A stretch of 64,000 nt of DNA from Paenibacillus polymyxa M1 (GCF_000237325.1 NC_017542.1:4250501-4314500); one strand, 5' to 3'. Counted from the stretch's first letter, positions 16,870-25,276 are shown. Translations and numbers: made by a program. The notes: generated by a model not told the origin, from the sequence alone.

Positions 16870-16914
16870 AACAGGTCATTATGGTTAGATACTACCATAA
16901 TTGGCTTGTTTTTT
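16870..16914 (+). terminator. Cassette terminator, family 2
   Basis: AACAGGTCATTATGGT and ACCATAATTGGCTTGTT form a long imperfect stem followed by a T-run. Related hairpins occur at 24448 and 25434. A new toxin-tail reading frame starts almost at its end. Confidence 0.8.
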
Positions 16915-16920
16915 GTTATT

Positions 16921-17013
16921 ATCTTAGCACTAGTCCCGTTAGGTATTCATAACATCACCAAGCATAATGGGGAAAGAACAAAAGGAAACTGGGCAGACGA
17001 TCCACGACATTAA
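16921..17013 (+). pseudogene. Toxin C-terminal tail upstream of the SUKH gene
   Basis: One frame reads LVPLGIHNITKHNGERTKGN then WADDPRH and stops at 17011-17013, 18 bases before the immunity start. His/Asn-rich ends of this type occur in polymorphic nuclease toxins. Only about 30 residues remain, beginning at the preceding terminator, so the toxin is not functional. The family is unknown. Confidence 0.5.
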
Positions 17014-17031
17014 TTTGAGAGGTGAAATATT

Positions 17032-17505
17032 TTGAAAATACAGAATGAAAGTATAATTTCCCCTCTTCCAGATAGAAATTTAATTATGCGTGTGGAAGAG
17101 AATTTCGAAATTAAGTTTCCTAATGATTTTATAAATTTTATATCGAAAAACAATGGTGTTATTCCAATAACTAGATTCTTTGAATATAAATCTAATAGAT
17201 ATGTAGTTGATCGTTTTCTTTGTTTATTGGACAATCCCGGCGAGCATGACAAAGGGATGTATGACATCAAGGTTGTTTTCAGTCAGTTAGATGAAAGAAT
17301 ACTTTCTGATGGAGACATAACAGGTGCAGAATTAGTGCCATTTGCAGCCCTATTTGCAGGTGATTTCGTCTGTCTAGATTTTAGCGAAAGTAAAACCGAC
17401 CCAGTAATTTGTATTTGGTACAATGAGGAGTCTGACGATTATGATCCAGTTACAGAAAAAATCGCTGATAATGTAAATAGTTTTCTTGATATGTTAGAAG
17501 AATAA
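17032..17505 (+). CDS. SMI1/KNR4 (SUKH) family immunity-type protein
   Basis: The 157-residue acidic cytoplasmic protein starts at TTG behind GAGAGGTG. The SUKH pattern is visible: an N-terminal helix with EENFEIKFPNDFINFISKNNG, a central strand region ending LVPFAALFAGDFVCLDF, and a late VICIWYNEES followed by a terminal helix (DNVNSFLDMLEE). SUKH proteins neutralise many nuclease and deaminase toxins. The frame is intact although its toxin is only a fragment, so this is an orphan immunity gene that could protect against attack by relatives. A family-1 terminator follows at 17653. Confidence 0.85.
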   Translation: MKIQNESIISPLPDRNLIMRVEENFEIKFPNDFINFISKNNGVIPITRFFEYKSNRYVVDRFLCLLDNPGEHDKGMYDIKVVFSQLDERILSDGDITGAELVPFAALFAGDFVCLDFSESKTDPVICIWYNEESDDYDPVTEKIADNVNSFLDMLEE

Positions 17506-17652
17506 TTGGAATGGACATGGATGAAATCATCATTCGAGTCTATTAATATTATGATGTAAAAATGTTTACAGCCCAGCCCCAACGACAAGATCATACAAGA
17601 CTGCCATTAAACCAAACATAAATTAACTTGACAACACTTGATAAATTTTCGT

Positions 17653-17695
17653 AGGCTTAATCCAACTTGAACCACGAGGAGGAATAAGCTTTTTT
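17653..17695 (+). terminator. Cassette terminator, family 1
   Basis: AGGCTTAATCC at 17653-17663 pairs with GGAATAAGCTT at 17681-17691, followed by TTTTT. It belongs to the same family as 15827-15868. The 147 bases between the SUKH stop and this hairpin hold nothing I can identify. Confidence 0.8.
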
Positions 17696-17779
17696 CCATG
17701 CAAAAACAATAACTCCTTGCCTTCCCTCTCCATCAGAGTTAATATACACACACTTCAACCACGGGAGGGAAAATACACT

Positions 17780-18072
17780 ATGTCAAATTGGCCAGATTGG
17801 TTTCTCGAAGCGTTACGCATCGTTTTTATGAATTAGAATTAGCCAGTGAACAACAGGCTTCATCAGAGGACAACTATCTATACACTTAAATGGATCAATT
17901 CAAAATTAAGAAAAACCAGGATATCCAACATCTATTATCGGAATGGGTAGAAGCCCTAGGCTATCAGCTGCGTCAGGACAAACAATCCATGTATATGGAA
18001 AGAGTAAGTAAAAGGGAGGATTCGATTGATTCTTCCCGTCATACATTCCACAGTTACTCGTTAGCCTACTGA
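17780..18072 (+). pseudogene. Small unknown gene, decayed copy 1 (beside recombinase remnant)
   Basis: A frame starts MSNWPDWFLEALR behind CGGGAGGGAAA, is broken by a shift, and continues as FYELELASEQQASSEDNYLY, a stop, and then MDQFKIKKNQDIQHLLSEWV and EALGYQLRQDKQSMYMER. The same organisation, with other lesions, recurs at 19919-20151. It looks like a short helical protein that often sits beside serine recombinases in Paenibacillus; I cannot name the family with confidence. Confidence 0.55.
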
Positions 18073-18091
18073 TAGTGTTAGCCCCTTTACA

Positions 18092-18893
18092 TTAATCCAT
18101 TATTTCATCTATGCTCATTCCACTTTTCAAGGTAAAAACAAAATGAGCTGGTGAGAGAATCGTGATCTTTTCCACCAATGCATTAAATAGATTATCATCA
18201 AATTGTTCTAGTATATCTTACTGTGGGCTTAGTACTTGGATGATTTCATCGACTCGCTCCTTGATTTTTTCCTTCTGATCCTCTTCCTCCTCTAACATCA
18301 CCATCTGTTGCCGTATCTAGTTGAGCTCACTGGAAAGTCTGTTCGTCTCTTCATCATATACAATCTCATCAATCTGATTCCGTAGTTTGAGGTTCACTAA
18401 TTCCTTCAAGTCGGATTTCAATTGTTGCATCAGCCCTTCGATATCCAATAGCGGTTCTTGCTCTACTTTGCTCAATAGTATCGATTCAATATTGCCTTTC
18501 AGCGTTTTAATGAATTCTTTCTTGTTCTCATACATCCGGTTGAACAATCGTACAAACGCGGAATGTAAAATTTGCTCATTAACCGATTTGGCATCATAAG
18601 TTACTTTACCTTCATTTACATACATTTTGCATTGCCATACCACTTTTTTGGATGGATTATTGCTGTTTCAGGTTCGACGTTTTAAAAATGGCTCCACCGC
18701 ATCCACAATATACTTTACTGCTCAGTGCATATTTACTGGAGTATCTTTTACTAGCCCCCATCAACTCCCTTTCAGCTTGGCCCTCCGTTCCTTTTCCTTT
18801 TGCACCACTTCAAACAGTTCCTTGGATACAATGGGTTCATGGTCGCTTTCAATTAAATATTGCTGCTCTGTCCTTTATTCCTTATTCGTTTGT
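18092..18893 (-). pseudogene. Large serine recombinase C-terminal remnant, copy 1
   Basis: Read leftwards with several stops, the segment encodes a zinc-ribbon/C-terminal region of a large serine recombinase: SDHEPIVSKELFEVVQKEK, then WQCKMYVNEGKVTYDAKSV, a long coiled coil (LLDIEGLMQQLKSDLKEL, MLEEEEDQKEKIKERVDEII) and the end LFNALVEKITILSPAHF. The catalytic N-terminal domain is missing. Its 5' edge abuts the duplicated DUF4280 fragment at about 18.9 kb. A second copy lies at 20244-20830. These are scars of a mobile element. Confidence 0.75.
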
Positions 18894-18896
18894 GGG

Positions 18897-19241
18897 TTAG
18901 AAAATCTACAGAAGACGTATTTATTGAGGGGGCACCCGCCCTACTCAACAATTCGACTTTAATTTGTTGCTGCCAAGGTATACACGAGACGATATCCTCC
19001 TTTTTTGGTGGAGGCAGCACGGACAATTTCGCCACGGGATCGGGTGGTGAAGCCATCATCTCCATTACAGATGACGGACAAGACGGCTGATCATATCAAT
19101 CAAGGAGAGTAAGGATGAACATCGTAGCGAAAGGCCGCTTTACCTATCAGCACTTACATGTCACTTGCGGCAGGCGCAGACTTAGATGATATTATTGAAA
19201 TACTAGAAGACCTTGGAAAACAAGCTGCTTCTAGAAGATAA
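18897..19241 (+). pseudogene. Duplicated DUF4280 3' end + VgrG 5' start + foreign toxin tail
   Basis: From about 18905 the frame EDVFIEGAPALLNNSTLICC to ISITDDGQDG repeats the end of the DUF4280 gene at 11903-12382. The intergenic space and ATG at 19115 then repeat the start of spike 2 (MNIVAKGRFTYQHLHVTC). After about 22 codons the similarity stops abruptly at 19181, and a different frame reads GADLDDIIEILEDLGKQAAS and ends at 19241. This is a deletion-fusion joining tip, spike start and the last residues of another toxin. It shows that the tip-spike-toxin arrangement once existed in a second copy. Confidence 0.8.
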
Positions 19242-19261
19242 AATTCAAAGGAGAAACTAAA

Positions 19262-19771
19262 TTGGATAAAGTTCAAAGTGCGAAAGACATTAGAGGTGCT
19301 ATAAAAAGTGGCCAATTGGATAGGTTAAGAGATTTACTTGAGAAAGAACCAGAAATGTTGACATGGATGACACCCTTTGGTACATGGTTACATGTAGCAG
19401 CAGCTTATGGGCATCTAGAAATAATAAAATATCTTATTAGTGCAGGGATAGATACTAATGCGCAGGGTGGAACTTTTTCTACAAATGCTCTTGAAAGAGC
19501 AGCTACAAAAGGGCATTTAAATATTGCTGAATATCTCATTAACCAGAATGTCGAGATTGATACTAGTGAGCCAGATAGAAATCCTCTGTTCGCTGCAATA
19601 TATGGTGGTCATTTTGAGATTGTCAAATTGTTAGTTGAGAATAATATAGATGTATCTATAAAATACTCTGGTTACAACATGAAAGATATGGATGCTTATG
19701 CATTTGCCATTGAAAGAGGACAAACAGAAATTGCTGAATATTTAAAGCAGAAGATGGATGGAAAAAGATAG
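19262..19771 (+). CDS. Ankyrin-repeat protein, probable immunity protein
   Basis: The 169-residue protein starts at TTG behind AAAGGAGAA. It has four or five ankyrin repeats: GTWLHVAAAYGHLEIIKYLI, NALERAATKGHLNIAEYLI, NPLFAAIYGGHFEIVKLLV and a final AYAFAIERGQTEIAEYLKQ. It is cytoplasmic and intact. It lies 20 bases after a toxin-tail remnant, the immunity position. Ankyrin proteins are known immunity partners in polymorphic toxin systems, but this pairing is inferred from position. No terminator is obvious before the next duplicated block begins near 19850. Confidence 0.8.
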   Translation: MDKVQSAKDIRGAIKSGQLDRLRDLLEKEPEMLTWMTPFGTWLHVAAAYGHLEIIKYLISAGIDTNAQGGTFSTNALERAATKGHLNIAEYLINQNVEIDTSEPDRNPLFAAIYGGHFEIVKLLVENNIDVSIKYSGYNMKDMDAYAFAIERGQTEIAEYLKQKMDGKR

Positions 19772-19918
19772 AAAAAGACTTATTTAATAGTATTCAATAC
19801 CGAGATGTTACAATAAAATTGGTCATAATGTTTTTGTAAGTAGTATAATAAGACCTTGCCATCCCTCCCTATCAAAGTTAACATACACACACTCAAACAA
19901 CGGGAGGAAAAGTATACT

Positions 19919-20151
19919 ATGTCGTATTGGCAGAGTGGTTTCAGGAGACGTTACGCCAACGATTTTATCATTTAGAACTAGCCCGTGTATAACAGACTTC
20001 ATGTTCATCAGAGGACAAAAATCTATTCACTCAAATGGATCATTTCAAAATGAATCAAAATGGGGAAATCCAATGTCTTCTATCTGAATGGGAAGAAGCT
20101 ATAGGTTATCAGCTAAGTCAGGACAAGCAATCATCTAAATGGAAGGAGTAA
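19919..20151 (+). pseudogene. Small unknown gene, decayed copy 2
   Basis: This copy parallels 17780-18072. It has MSYWQSGF behind CGGGAGGAAAA, a frameshift, a stop, then MDHFKMNQNGEIQCLLSEWE and EAIGYQLSQDKQSS ending at 20151. Upstream bases from about 19850 also match those upstream of copy 1. Lesions differ from copy 1, so the two copies decayed separately after duplication. Confidence 0.55.
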
Positions 20152-20189
20152 AAGACGGGATTCGGTTGATCCATCCCGTCTTTTACTCC
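20145..20189. terminator. Strong hairpin terminator
   Basis: GGAGTAAAAGACGGGAT at 20145-20161 pairs perfectly with ATCCCGTCTTTTACTCC at 20173-20189. The stem is 17 bp with an 11-base loop. It lies between the small gene copy and the converging recombinase remnant and may serve both strands. Confidence 0.8.
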
Positions 20190-20243
20190 ACAAATATTTG
20201 TTAGCCCATTGATCGCATTAGCCTATTTTGTTAGTCTATTAAT

Positions 20244-20830
20244 TTATTTAACAATGATCTATTAAAGCTAGTACCTGAATAATCTCATCGACACGTTCCT
20301 TGATTTTCTCATTCTGATCCTCTTCCTCCTCTAATATCAGCATCTGCTGCCGTAGCTCGTTGAGTTTAGTGGAAAGTCTGTTCGTCTCTTCATTATATAT
20401 AATTTCATCAATCTGATTCCGCAGCTTGAGATTCACTAATTCCTTCAAGTCGGATTTCAATTGTTGCATCTTTACTTGTTCTCATACATCTGGTTGAACA
20501 ATCATACAAGCGCAGAATGTAAAACTTGTTCACAAACCGATTTGGCATCACATGCAGCCTTACCTTCATTGACATACGTTTTACATTGCCATACCACTTT
20601 TTTGGATGGATTATTGCTGTTCCAGGTTCGGCGCTTAAAAATTCTCCACAGCATCCACAATATACTTTGCCGCTCTGTTCATATTTACTGGAGTATCTTT
20701 TATTCTCCCCCATCACACTCGCTTTCAGCTTGGCTCTCCGTTTCTTCTCTTTTTGCACCGCATCAAATATTTCTTGGATAAAATCGGATCATGTTATTCT
20801 CTATATAATATTGCGTTCTTGTCCACGGTT
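20244..20830 (-). pseudogene. Large serine recombinase C-terminal remnant, copy 2
   Basis: Leftward frames give VYCGCCGEFLSAEPGTAIIH (zinc ribbon), KKRRAKLKASVMGENKRYSS and the coiled coil LKSDLKELVNLKLRNQIDEI...EEEEDQNEKIKERVDEII, ending at a stop after VLALIDHC. Compared with copy 1 it has a deletion of roughly 95 bases near 20467 and other shifts. No catalytic domain is present. With copy 1 it brackets the ankyrin cassette. Confidence 0.75.
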
Positions 20831-20835
20831 TATAA

Positions 20836-21030
20836 GCTTATTTTCAAGATATGTTAAAAAATAAGGACCCAAGATATGCGAGTTTTCAGAGTAAATTGAA
20901 AAAGCTAAAAAAGAAGTATCCTGGATTACAGTTTGATTTTATTAGGGTAGAAACAGATGTGAAAATAACCAAAACTGGATTTGGCGTGGACGAGTTAAAG
21001 GTAAAAGACTGGAATAAAGTAATAGACTAA
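20836..21030 (+). pseudogene. PoNe-type DNase toxin C-terminal remnant
   Basis: The frame AYFQDMLKNKDPRYASFQSK...KKKYPGLQFDFIRVETDV ends at 21030, 16 bases before an intact PoNi-type immunity gene. The sequence style (ryasf..klk..yp..qf.firve) fits the end of PoNe nucleases, and the neighbour supports it. The catalytic part is missing, cut by the recombinase remnant. Confidence 0.6.
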
Positions 21031-21046
21031 CCTTAAGGAGGATATA

Positions 21047-22021
21047 ATGCTAAACCCAAAAAAATTAGAAATAGCGTATAAAAGATACAGCAAAAACTTT
21101 GTTGACGGAATCAAATTTGAAGATATTAAAGAGGAATATGAAGAGTGCCAGAAAGAAATAATTAATATTGTCGATATGAATGCCGTGGAGAAGGATCATA
21201 TTTTATTAATAGATTTAGAATCGATCTCTTCATATCATCTCTCTAAATGGAAACAAAATGTTCTAGTTAATGGTGAAAATACAGTAGAAGACTTAAAAAA
21301 AATGCAAATAGTCGTTTTTTACCAGTGTATGGGGCAAGATCTTTATAAAATCCGTTACCCTGAAATGATGACAGAATACTCCTTTCAGGAAGTCATAACA
21401 GCCCTAATTCATTTCACAATGTTTGGGTGGGAGAAAGAAGAAAACATATTATTCGAATTTATTGATAATAACCTTGGAAGTAATATACTGAAATCCAATG
21501 AATGGAACAAGCATACATGGTTCTTACTGGAATTATACTTGCAATATAGAAATAAAACTATTGCAGGAACGAGTCAAAACTTGAATATATCTGTGAAGGA
21601 AAAATTCAAGGAAGCTGGGCTTCGATACGATTTAATCCCGAAAGACTTGGATATATATAAGGAAGTGTTGGGACAATGGACAACTCGGGATTCGGAAGCA
21701 ATTAAACACCTGATTGGCGAAATGTCACTTTACCACTCTATTTTAGCCTCAGAAATGGGCGAGTCCATTGAATTTGGCGACTTTAAATATGGATTCTATC
21801 CGTATGAAATATTATTCTTGCTTTATGTAAGGAAAAAGTTGGGCCTACCGGTTTTCAATGAATTTGACGAGGTATTGATGAACACGCCAGAAGCTAAAAT
21901 GGAAATCGGGGACCCTGAACCCTATCCAGAATGGGATCCGCTGTTGCGCCTAACAGATAACTTCTATCGAAAGAATTATCCCGAATATATTCCGAACAAA
22001 TATGGGGAATTGTTTCAATAA
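21047..22021 (+). CDS. PoNi-type immunity protein (DUF1910/DUF1911)
   Basis: The 324-residue acidic, helical, cytoplasmic protein carries the DUF1911 signature YGFYPYEILFLLYVRKKLGL. An upstream helical half contains WFLLELYLQYRNK and a central VLGQWTTRDSEAIKHLIGEM. Proteins of this type are known immunity partners (PoNi) of PoNe DNase toxins. Start at ATG behind AAGGAGGAT. The toxin is reduced to its last 60 residues, so this is an orphan immunity gene. It is 21 bases upstream of another small gene, probably co-transcribed. Confidence 0.82.
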   Translation: MLNPKKLEIAYKRYSKNFVDGIKFEDIKEEYEECQKEIINIVDMNAVEKDHILLIDLESISSYHLSKWKQNVLVNGENTVEDLKKMQIVVFYQCMGQDLYKIRYPEMMTEYSFQEVITALIHFTMFGWEKEENILFEFIDNNLGSNILKSNEWNKHTWFLLELYLQYRNKTIAGTSQNLNISVKEKFKEAGLRYDLIPKDLDIYKEVLGQWTTRDSEAIKHLIGEMSLYHSILASEMGESIEFGDFKYGFYPYEILFLLYVRKKLGLPVFNEFDEVLMNTPEAKMEIGDPEPYPEWDPLLRLTDNFYRKNYPEYIPNKYGELFQ

Positions 22022-22042
22022 TTACAAACGGAGGAAATCAAC

Positions 22043-22495
22043 ATGTCTGATGAGGAGATCGTCCATCTTATATTCGAGGATCGCCAAGACATAGAAGTCA
22101 TTTTAAGTGACTTGGAGTTAAGTCTCAACGAGAGTGTTTTAAAATATGGTCTATCTACGAAGAAATTTCTCTACCTTGATTATCGAGGTGAGCAGTCTAT
22201 GGAGATTGTTAACTATATTTTAGATTATGAATTTGCTCATAGCCTTGAGTTGGCTTCCCAAAAGGAACTAGAGGAACTGGGGGAATTTGATTATGAGTAT
22301 ATACCTGATAAGATAAAAGAAGTCAATAAACTCATTTATCCTAAAAGGTATGGATTGTTTACTTATCCAACCAGTGGCGATTATTATGCCCTATTTATTG
22401 CCAAACTGGAGCACAAATCTAAATTGCTGCGAGCAGAGCTGTTGGTTGATGAATGGACACCTTACAAAGAAAGATGCATACAGTATTACTATTAA
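22043..22495 (+). CDS. Unknown acidic protein, possible second immunity protein
   Basis: This 150-residue acidic cytoplasmic protein starts behind CGGAGGAAAT. It has an N-terminal helical region, FLYLDYRGEQSMEIVNYIL in the middle and an aromatic C-terminus (ELLVDEWTPYKERCIQYYY). I do not recognise a family. It follows the PoNi gene and precedes a family-1 terminator, so it belongs to the PoNe cassette. It may be a second immunity factor or one left from another toxin. Confidence 0.6.
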   Translation: MSDEEIVHLIFEDRQDIEVILSDLELSLNESVLKYGLSTKKFLYLDYRGEQSMEIVNYILDYEFAHSLELASQKELEELGEFDYEYIPDKIKEVNKLIYPKRYGLFTYPTSGDYYALFIAKLEHKSKLLRAELLVDEWTPYKERCIQYYY

Positions 22496-22548
22496 TTACA
22501 CTTTCGGTCTATTAAAATCAGCTGATCTAACAACTTATAAACTTTTCA

Positions 22549-22594
22549 AAAGCTTATTCCTACTTGAATCATGAGTGGGAATGGGCCTCTTTTT
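22549..22594 (+). terminator. Cassette terminator, family 1
   Basis: AAGCTTATTCC pairs with GGGAATGGGCCTCTTT and a T-run follows. It is a third member of the hairpin family at 15827, 17653 and 26598. Confidence 0.75.
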
Positions 22595-22678
22595 AAGCTA
22601 AATTCAAGGAAGAAAAAAGAGCTTTCTGGTCAAATTTTAAATGATCCGCTAACGGCTGTATAGGGTTTCCTCACTTAA

Positions 22679-22978
22679 ACCAATTACGGTTACCCCTTTC
22701 AGCCTAAGAGGGATAAAATAAGATATCCTGCGAAAGACGCACCAAATAGTAAGGGCGAAATGATTCCAAGGGAGGGAGATACAGAATACAAAATTATAAA
22801 TGATTTAGCTAATAAGCTTGGTCCATCTAATTCAAACATAAAAGGAAAGATTAAATTATTCACGGAAAATGATACGTGTATTAGTTGTAATGACATTATT
22901 TATAGTTTTTCAAAAGACTATCCTGAAATAACAGTAGAAATTGTTCATAATAACGGATTAAAAATACTAAAAAAATAA
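22679..22978 (+). pseudogene. Deaminase-toxin C-terminal remnant
   Basis: An open frame from after a stop at 22676 reads RYPAKDAPNSKGEMIPREGD, then TEYKIINDLANKLG, KGKIKLFTENDTCISCNDII and YPEITVEIVHNNG to the stop at 22978. The CISC pair in 'LfTe...C.SC..vi..F....P.i.v' is the metal-binding helix of toxin-type cytidine deaminases. The N-terminal His/Cys-Ala-Glu motif is absent, so the fragment cannot be active. It ends 12 bases before an intact candidate immunity gene. Confidence 0.7.
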
Positions 22979-22990
22979 GGAGGTAAAAAT

Positions 22991-23680
22991 ATGACTTGGA
23001 TATATCAGGAGTTAATAGATTCATTCATTGAAGAGTGTGATGAATATAAATTACAGCATCAAAGCCCCAGTGAAGCGATTTCTCGGGCTTTTGATGAAAA
23101 TTATAGTGAGAGTTATTCAGATGATATGAAAAAGGCAGTTTTAAATGTTATTTCAGCGGAATTAAAATTAAAACAACCACGAATATATAAGCTTGCTAAA
23201 GAAAATTACATCAGAGATCTTAAATCGATAGATTTTGAAAAAGTAAAGAAGCATATTCAAAGTGGGCAATTAAATGAAAAGGAATTTGAGGAACTGTACT
23301 CGCGAAGAAATAAAGTATTGGTTGACCTGGAGAAGATGCCCGTTGACCTTTGTCCAAAAGCCAGATGGTTTTATAATGAGATCATAGATAAAGTCAACAC
23401 CTATTTTGTAGGGGCTGAAAGTGTTGAAGATACTATTGATCATGTGATGGAATGTTTTGAAAGAGAGTTTCGATACAAGGACTGTGCAAAAAAGAATGTT
23501 TATACTACAATTGTAGAGAACTTAATACGACAAAGTGAAAGAGTACCTGAATACATCATTGATGAGATTAAATTTGGATATTTTGATAATTCCCAATTTG
23601 AACTGACAGAGGAAGAGAGCCAAGATTTATCAAAGCGAATCACTAAGGTTCTTGAAGATCTTGATATTTTCCACCAGTGA
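22991..23680 (+). CDS. Candidate immunity protein for the deaminase toxin
   Basis: The 229-residue, acidic, helical cytoplasmic protein starts at ATG behind AAGGAGGTAAAA. It contains LIDSFIEECDEYKLQHQSPS and EAISRAFDENYSES near the N-terminus, a basic middle and VLEDLDIFHQ at the end. The N-terminal layout recalls Imm3-like immunity proteins, but I am not certain. It sits directly after the deaminase remnant with a strong ribosome site, so an immunity role is likely. Confidence 0.65.
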   Translation: MTWIYQELIDSFIEECDEYKLQHQSPSEAISRAFDENYSESYSDDMKKAVLNVISAELKLKQPRIYKLAKENYIRDLKSIDFEKVKKHIQSGQLNEKEFEELYSRRNKVLVDLEKMPVDLCPKARWFYNEIIDKVNTYFVGAESVEDTIDHVMECFEREFRYKDCAKKNVYTTIVENLIRQSERVPEYIIDEIKFGYFDNSQFELTEEESQDLSKRITKVLEDLDIFHQ

Positions 23681-23844
23681 AGTAATGTCTTTATAAATAT
23701 GTCTTTATCTCGTAATATGATGGTGGCAGAGAGGCTAACAGCCCCCACCCAGTGTCGCGTATGTCATCTATCAACCAATATAATATTAACGCTATATTTT
23801 GAGCCTCAAGGATTTTCCAATAAACAATACAGAGATAATTCAAA

Positions 23845-24388
23845 ATGACAATAAACGATCCAATCTTTGGCAAACTCGAATATAACTATAGTTGGGCTAA
23901 AGATACCACTATTCATTTTTTGGGAAAAGAAACTGAGATTGCATTGATGATAGATGGTGAAGAAGATGGCGAGTTTGATGAAGATCAATATACGGCATAT
24001 CAATAATTAATGCAAAATTGGGAGCAATTGCAGCAAAGCTTCTTGCAACCAATTTTAGACTATTACCAACAAAAGCGACATGAACTTGGTTATGATACCG
24101 AACTTAATGAGAATTATCCCTTAGTTGAAACAACCGACACACTTCTTGAAATGATTACTTTGGATGGAATTGTTGTTCCATATTCAGGTATTTATGAAGG
24201 TCGAGATATCGAAATACTTTTTGATTGTACATGGGATGTAGAGAATGGATTTTGGACATGTTGCAATAGCCACACTATCCCTCTTGGACAATAAAGATGC
24301 ACAGATTAAGTTTAACGAACTTTTTGAGGAGCTAAATGATAAATTTTTAGTAGATAATTTTAGTAAATCAGAATCATATAAAGTATAG
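23845..24388 (+). pseudogene. DUF6985-like immunity gene copy 2, fused to the tail of another gene
   Basis: The copy matches 16244-16665 almost base for base. TAA at 24004-24006 replaces a Ser codon (TCA in copy 1), stopping it after about 53 codons. At about 24250 similarity ends, and another frame reads VAIATLSLLDNKDAQIKFNE, then LFEELNDKFLVDNFSKS, ending at 24388. That looks like the C-terminus of a different immunity-type protein. The chimera arose by deletion between two cassettes. Confidence 0.75.
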
Positions 24389-24447
24389 TAGGAAAATATC
24401 GGAAATCAAGCAACGGAATATCTAAAAAAAGTATACCCGTTATGCTG

Positions 24448-24492
24448 AACAGGTCAATTATGGCCGGATACCACCATGATGGGCCTCTTTTC
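24448..24492 (+). terminator. Cassette terminator, family 2
   Basis: AACAGGTCAATTATGG and CCATGATGGGCCTCTTTT form an imperfect stem with a T-run. It matches 16870-16914 in layout. The bases between it and 24600 show no gene. Confidence 0.7.
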
Positions 24493-24600
24493 AAAAGGAC
24501 TACATCCGCTACGTTTGTGACCACGTATCGTCCATTAAGTGGGTGAGAGATAATCGTGCCATACAATTTCAGATATTCAAGCTGATATTGTGAACTCATA

Positions 24601-24744
24601 AAACAGGGTCATCCATACAAAGATCCTGATTCATATAGAGATGGTGATTCATATAGAGATGGTGATTTTGGTTCAAAACCACCAGGTGCACATGATTCAG
24701 CTGCTCCTCAACCCAAAGGCGAATTTCTGTATTTAACCATTTAA
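24601..24744 (+). pseudogene. Toxin C-terminal tail with an internal 18-bp tandem duplication
   Basis: The frame reads KQGHPYKDPDSYRDGD, SYRDGDFGSKPPGAHDSA and APQPKGEFLYLTI, then stops at 24744. The DSYRDGD motif is doubled by two adjacent copies of TCATATAGAGATGGTGAT. It is followed 34 bases later by an intact acidic gene, matching the toxin-immunity order seen in the other cassettes. No delivery domain is attached. The family is unknown. Confidence 0.45.
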
Positions 24745-24778
24745 TGGAAAATATAGATGAGATGGAGCGACATAATTG

Positions 24779-25276
24779 ATGGAAAATTTTAATCAGGCAA
24801 TTAAGCGTATTTCTACAATAGATTGGAGTTGTATTGGAAACAAACAAGCAAGATCACATGTTCATTTGAGTAAAGAATACTTAAGAAGAGCATCAATATT
24901 TTTTCAATATTATCCTGGGCCTTGTAGGTATCCTTTTATTATAATTTCAAATTCGATAACTAAGTCACAAGTGAGTGTTGATGAATTACAAATACTAAAG
25001 GAAATTGACAATAGTTATGTTAGAGAAATTGTTACCAGTTATATAGAGTTAAACGCACTCATTGATGAAGGAAATCAAATTGCTATTGATAATAAAGATT
25101 TGTTTGAGCCAGCAATAAAACTATATGAAAGAGGTGGCCTTTTCTTTATAAGGGGAGGTTATTTGAATGTAGTTGGTGCTACTGATTTTCTTTCGCTTGC
25201 AAATCGAGTTAAAAGGGAACCACTTGAGATAAGTGATGAAATCTTGGATGCTCTTGACAATGAACGTATAGAGTAA
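24779..25276 (+). CDS. Unknown protein, probable orphan immunity protein
   Basis: The 165-residue acidic cytoplasmic protein contains AIKRISTIDWSCIGNKQARS, YPGPCRYPFIIISNSITKS and a C-terminal EISDEILDALDNERIE. I do not recognise a family. It lies after a toxin-tail frame and before a family-2 terminator, the position of all immunity genes in this array. Start at ATG 24779; the ribosome site (GGAG) is somewhat distant. Confidence 0.6.
   Translation: MENFNQAIKRISTIDWSCIGNKQARSHVHLSKEYLRRASIFFQYYPGPCRYPFIIISNSITKSQVSVDELQILKEIDNSYVREIVTSYIELNALIDEGNQIAIDNKDLFEPAIKLYERGGLFFIRGGYLNVVGATDFLSLANRVKREPLEISDEILDALDNERIE

Noticed and set aside
20408..20758. Intact 116-residue minus-strand protein
   Set aside because: It mixes two frames of a serine recombinase remnant; copy 1 shows the original reading.
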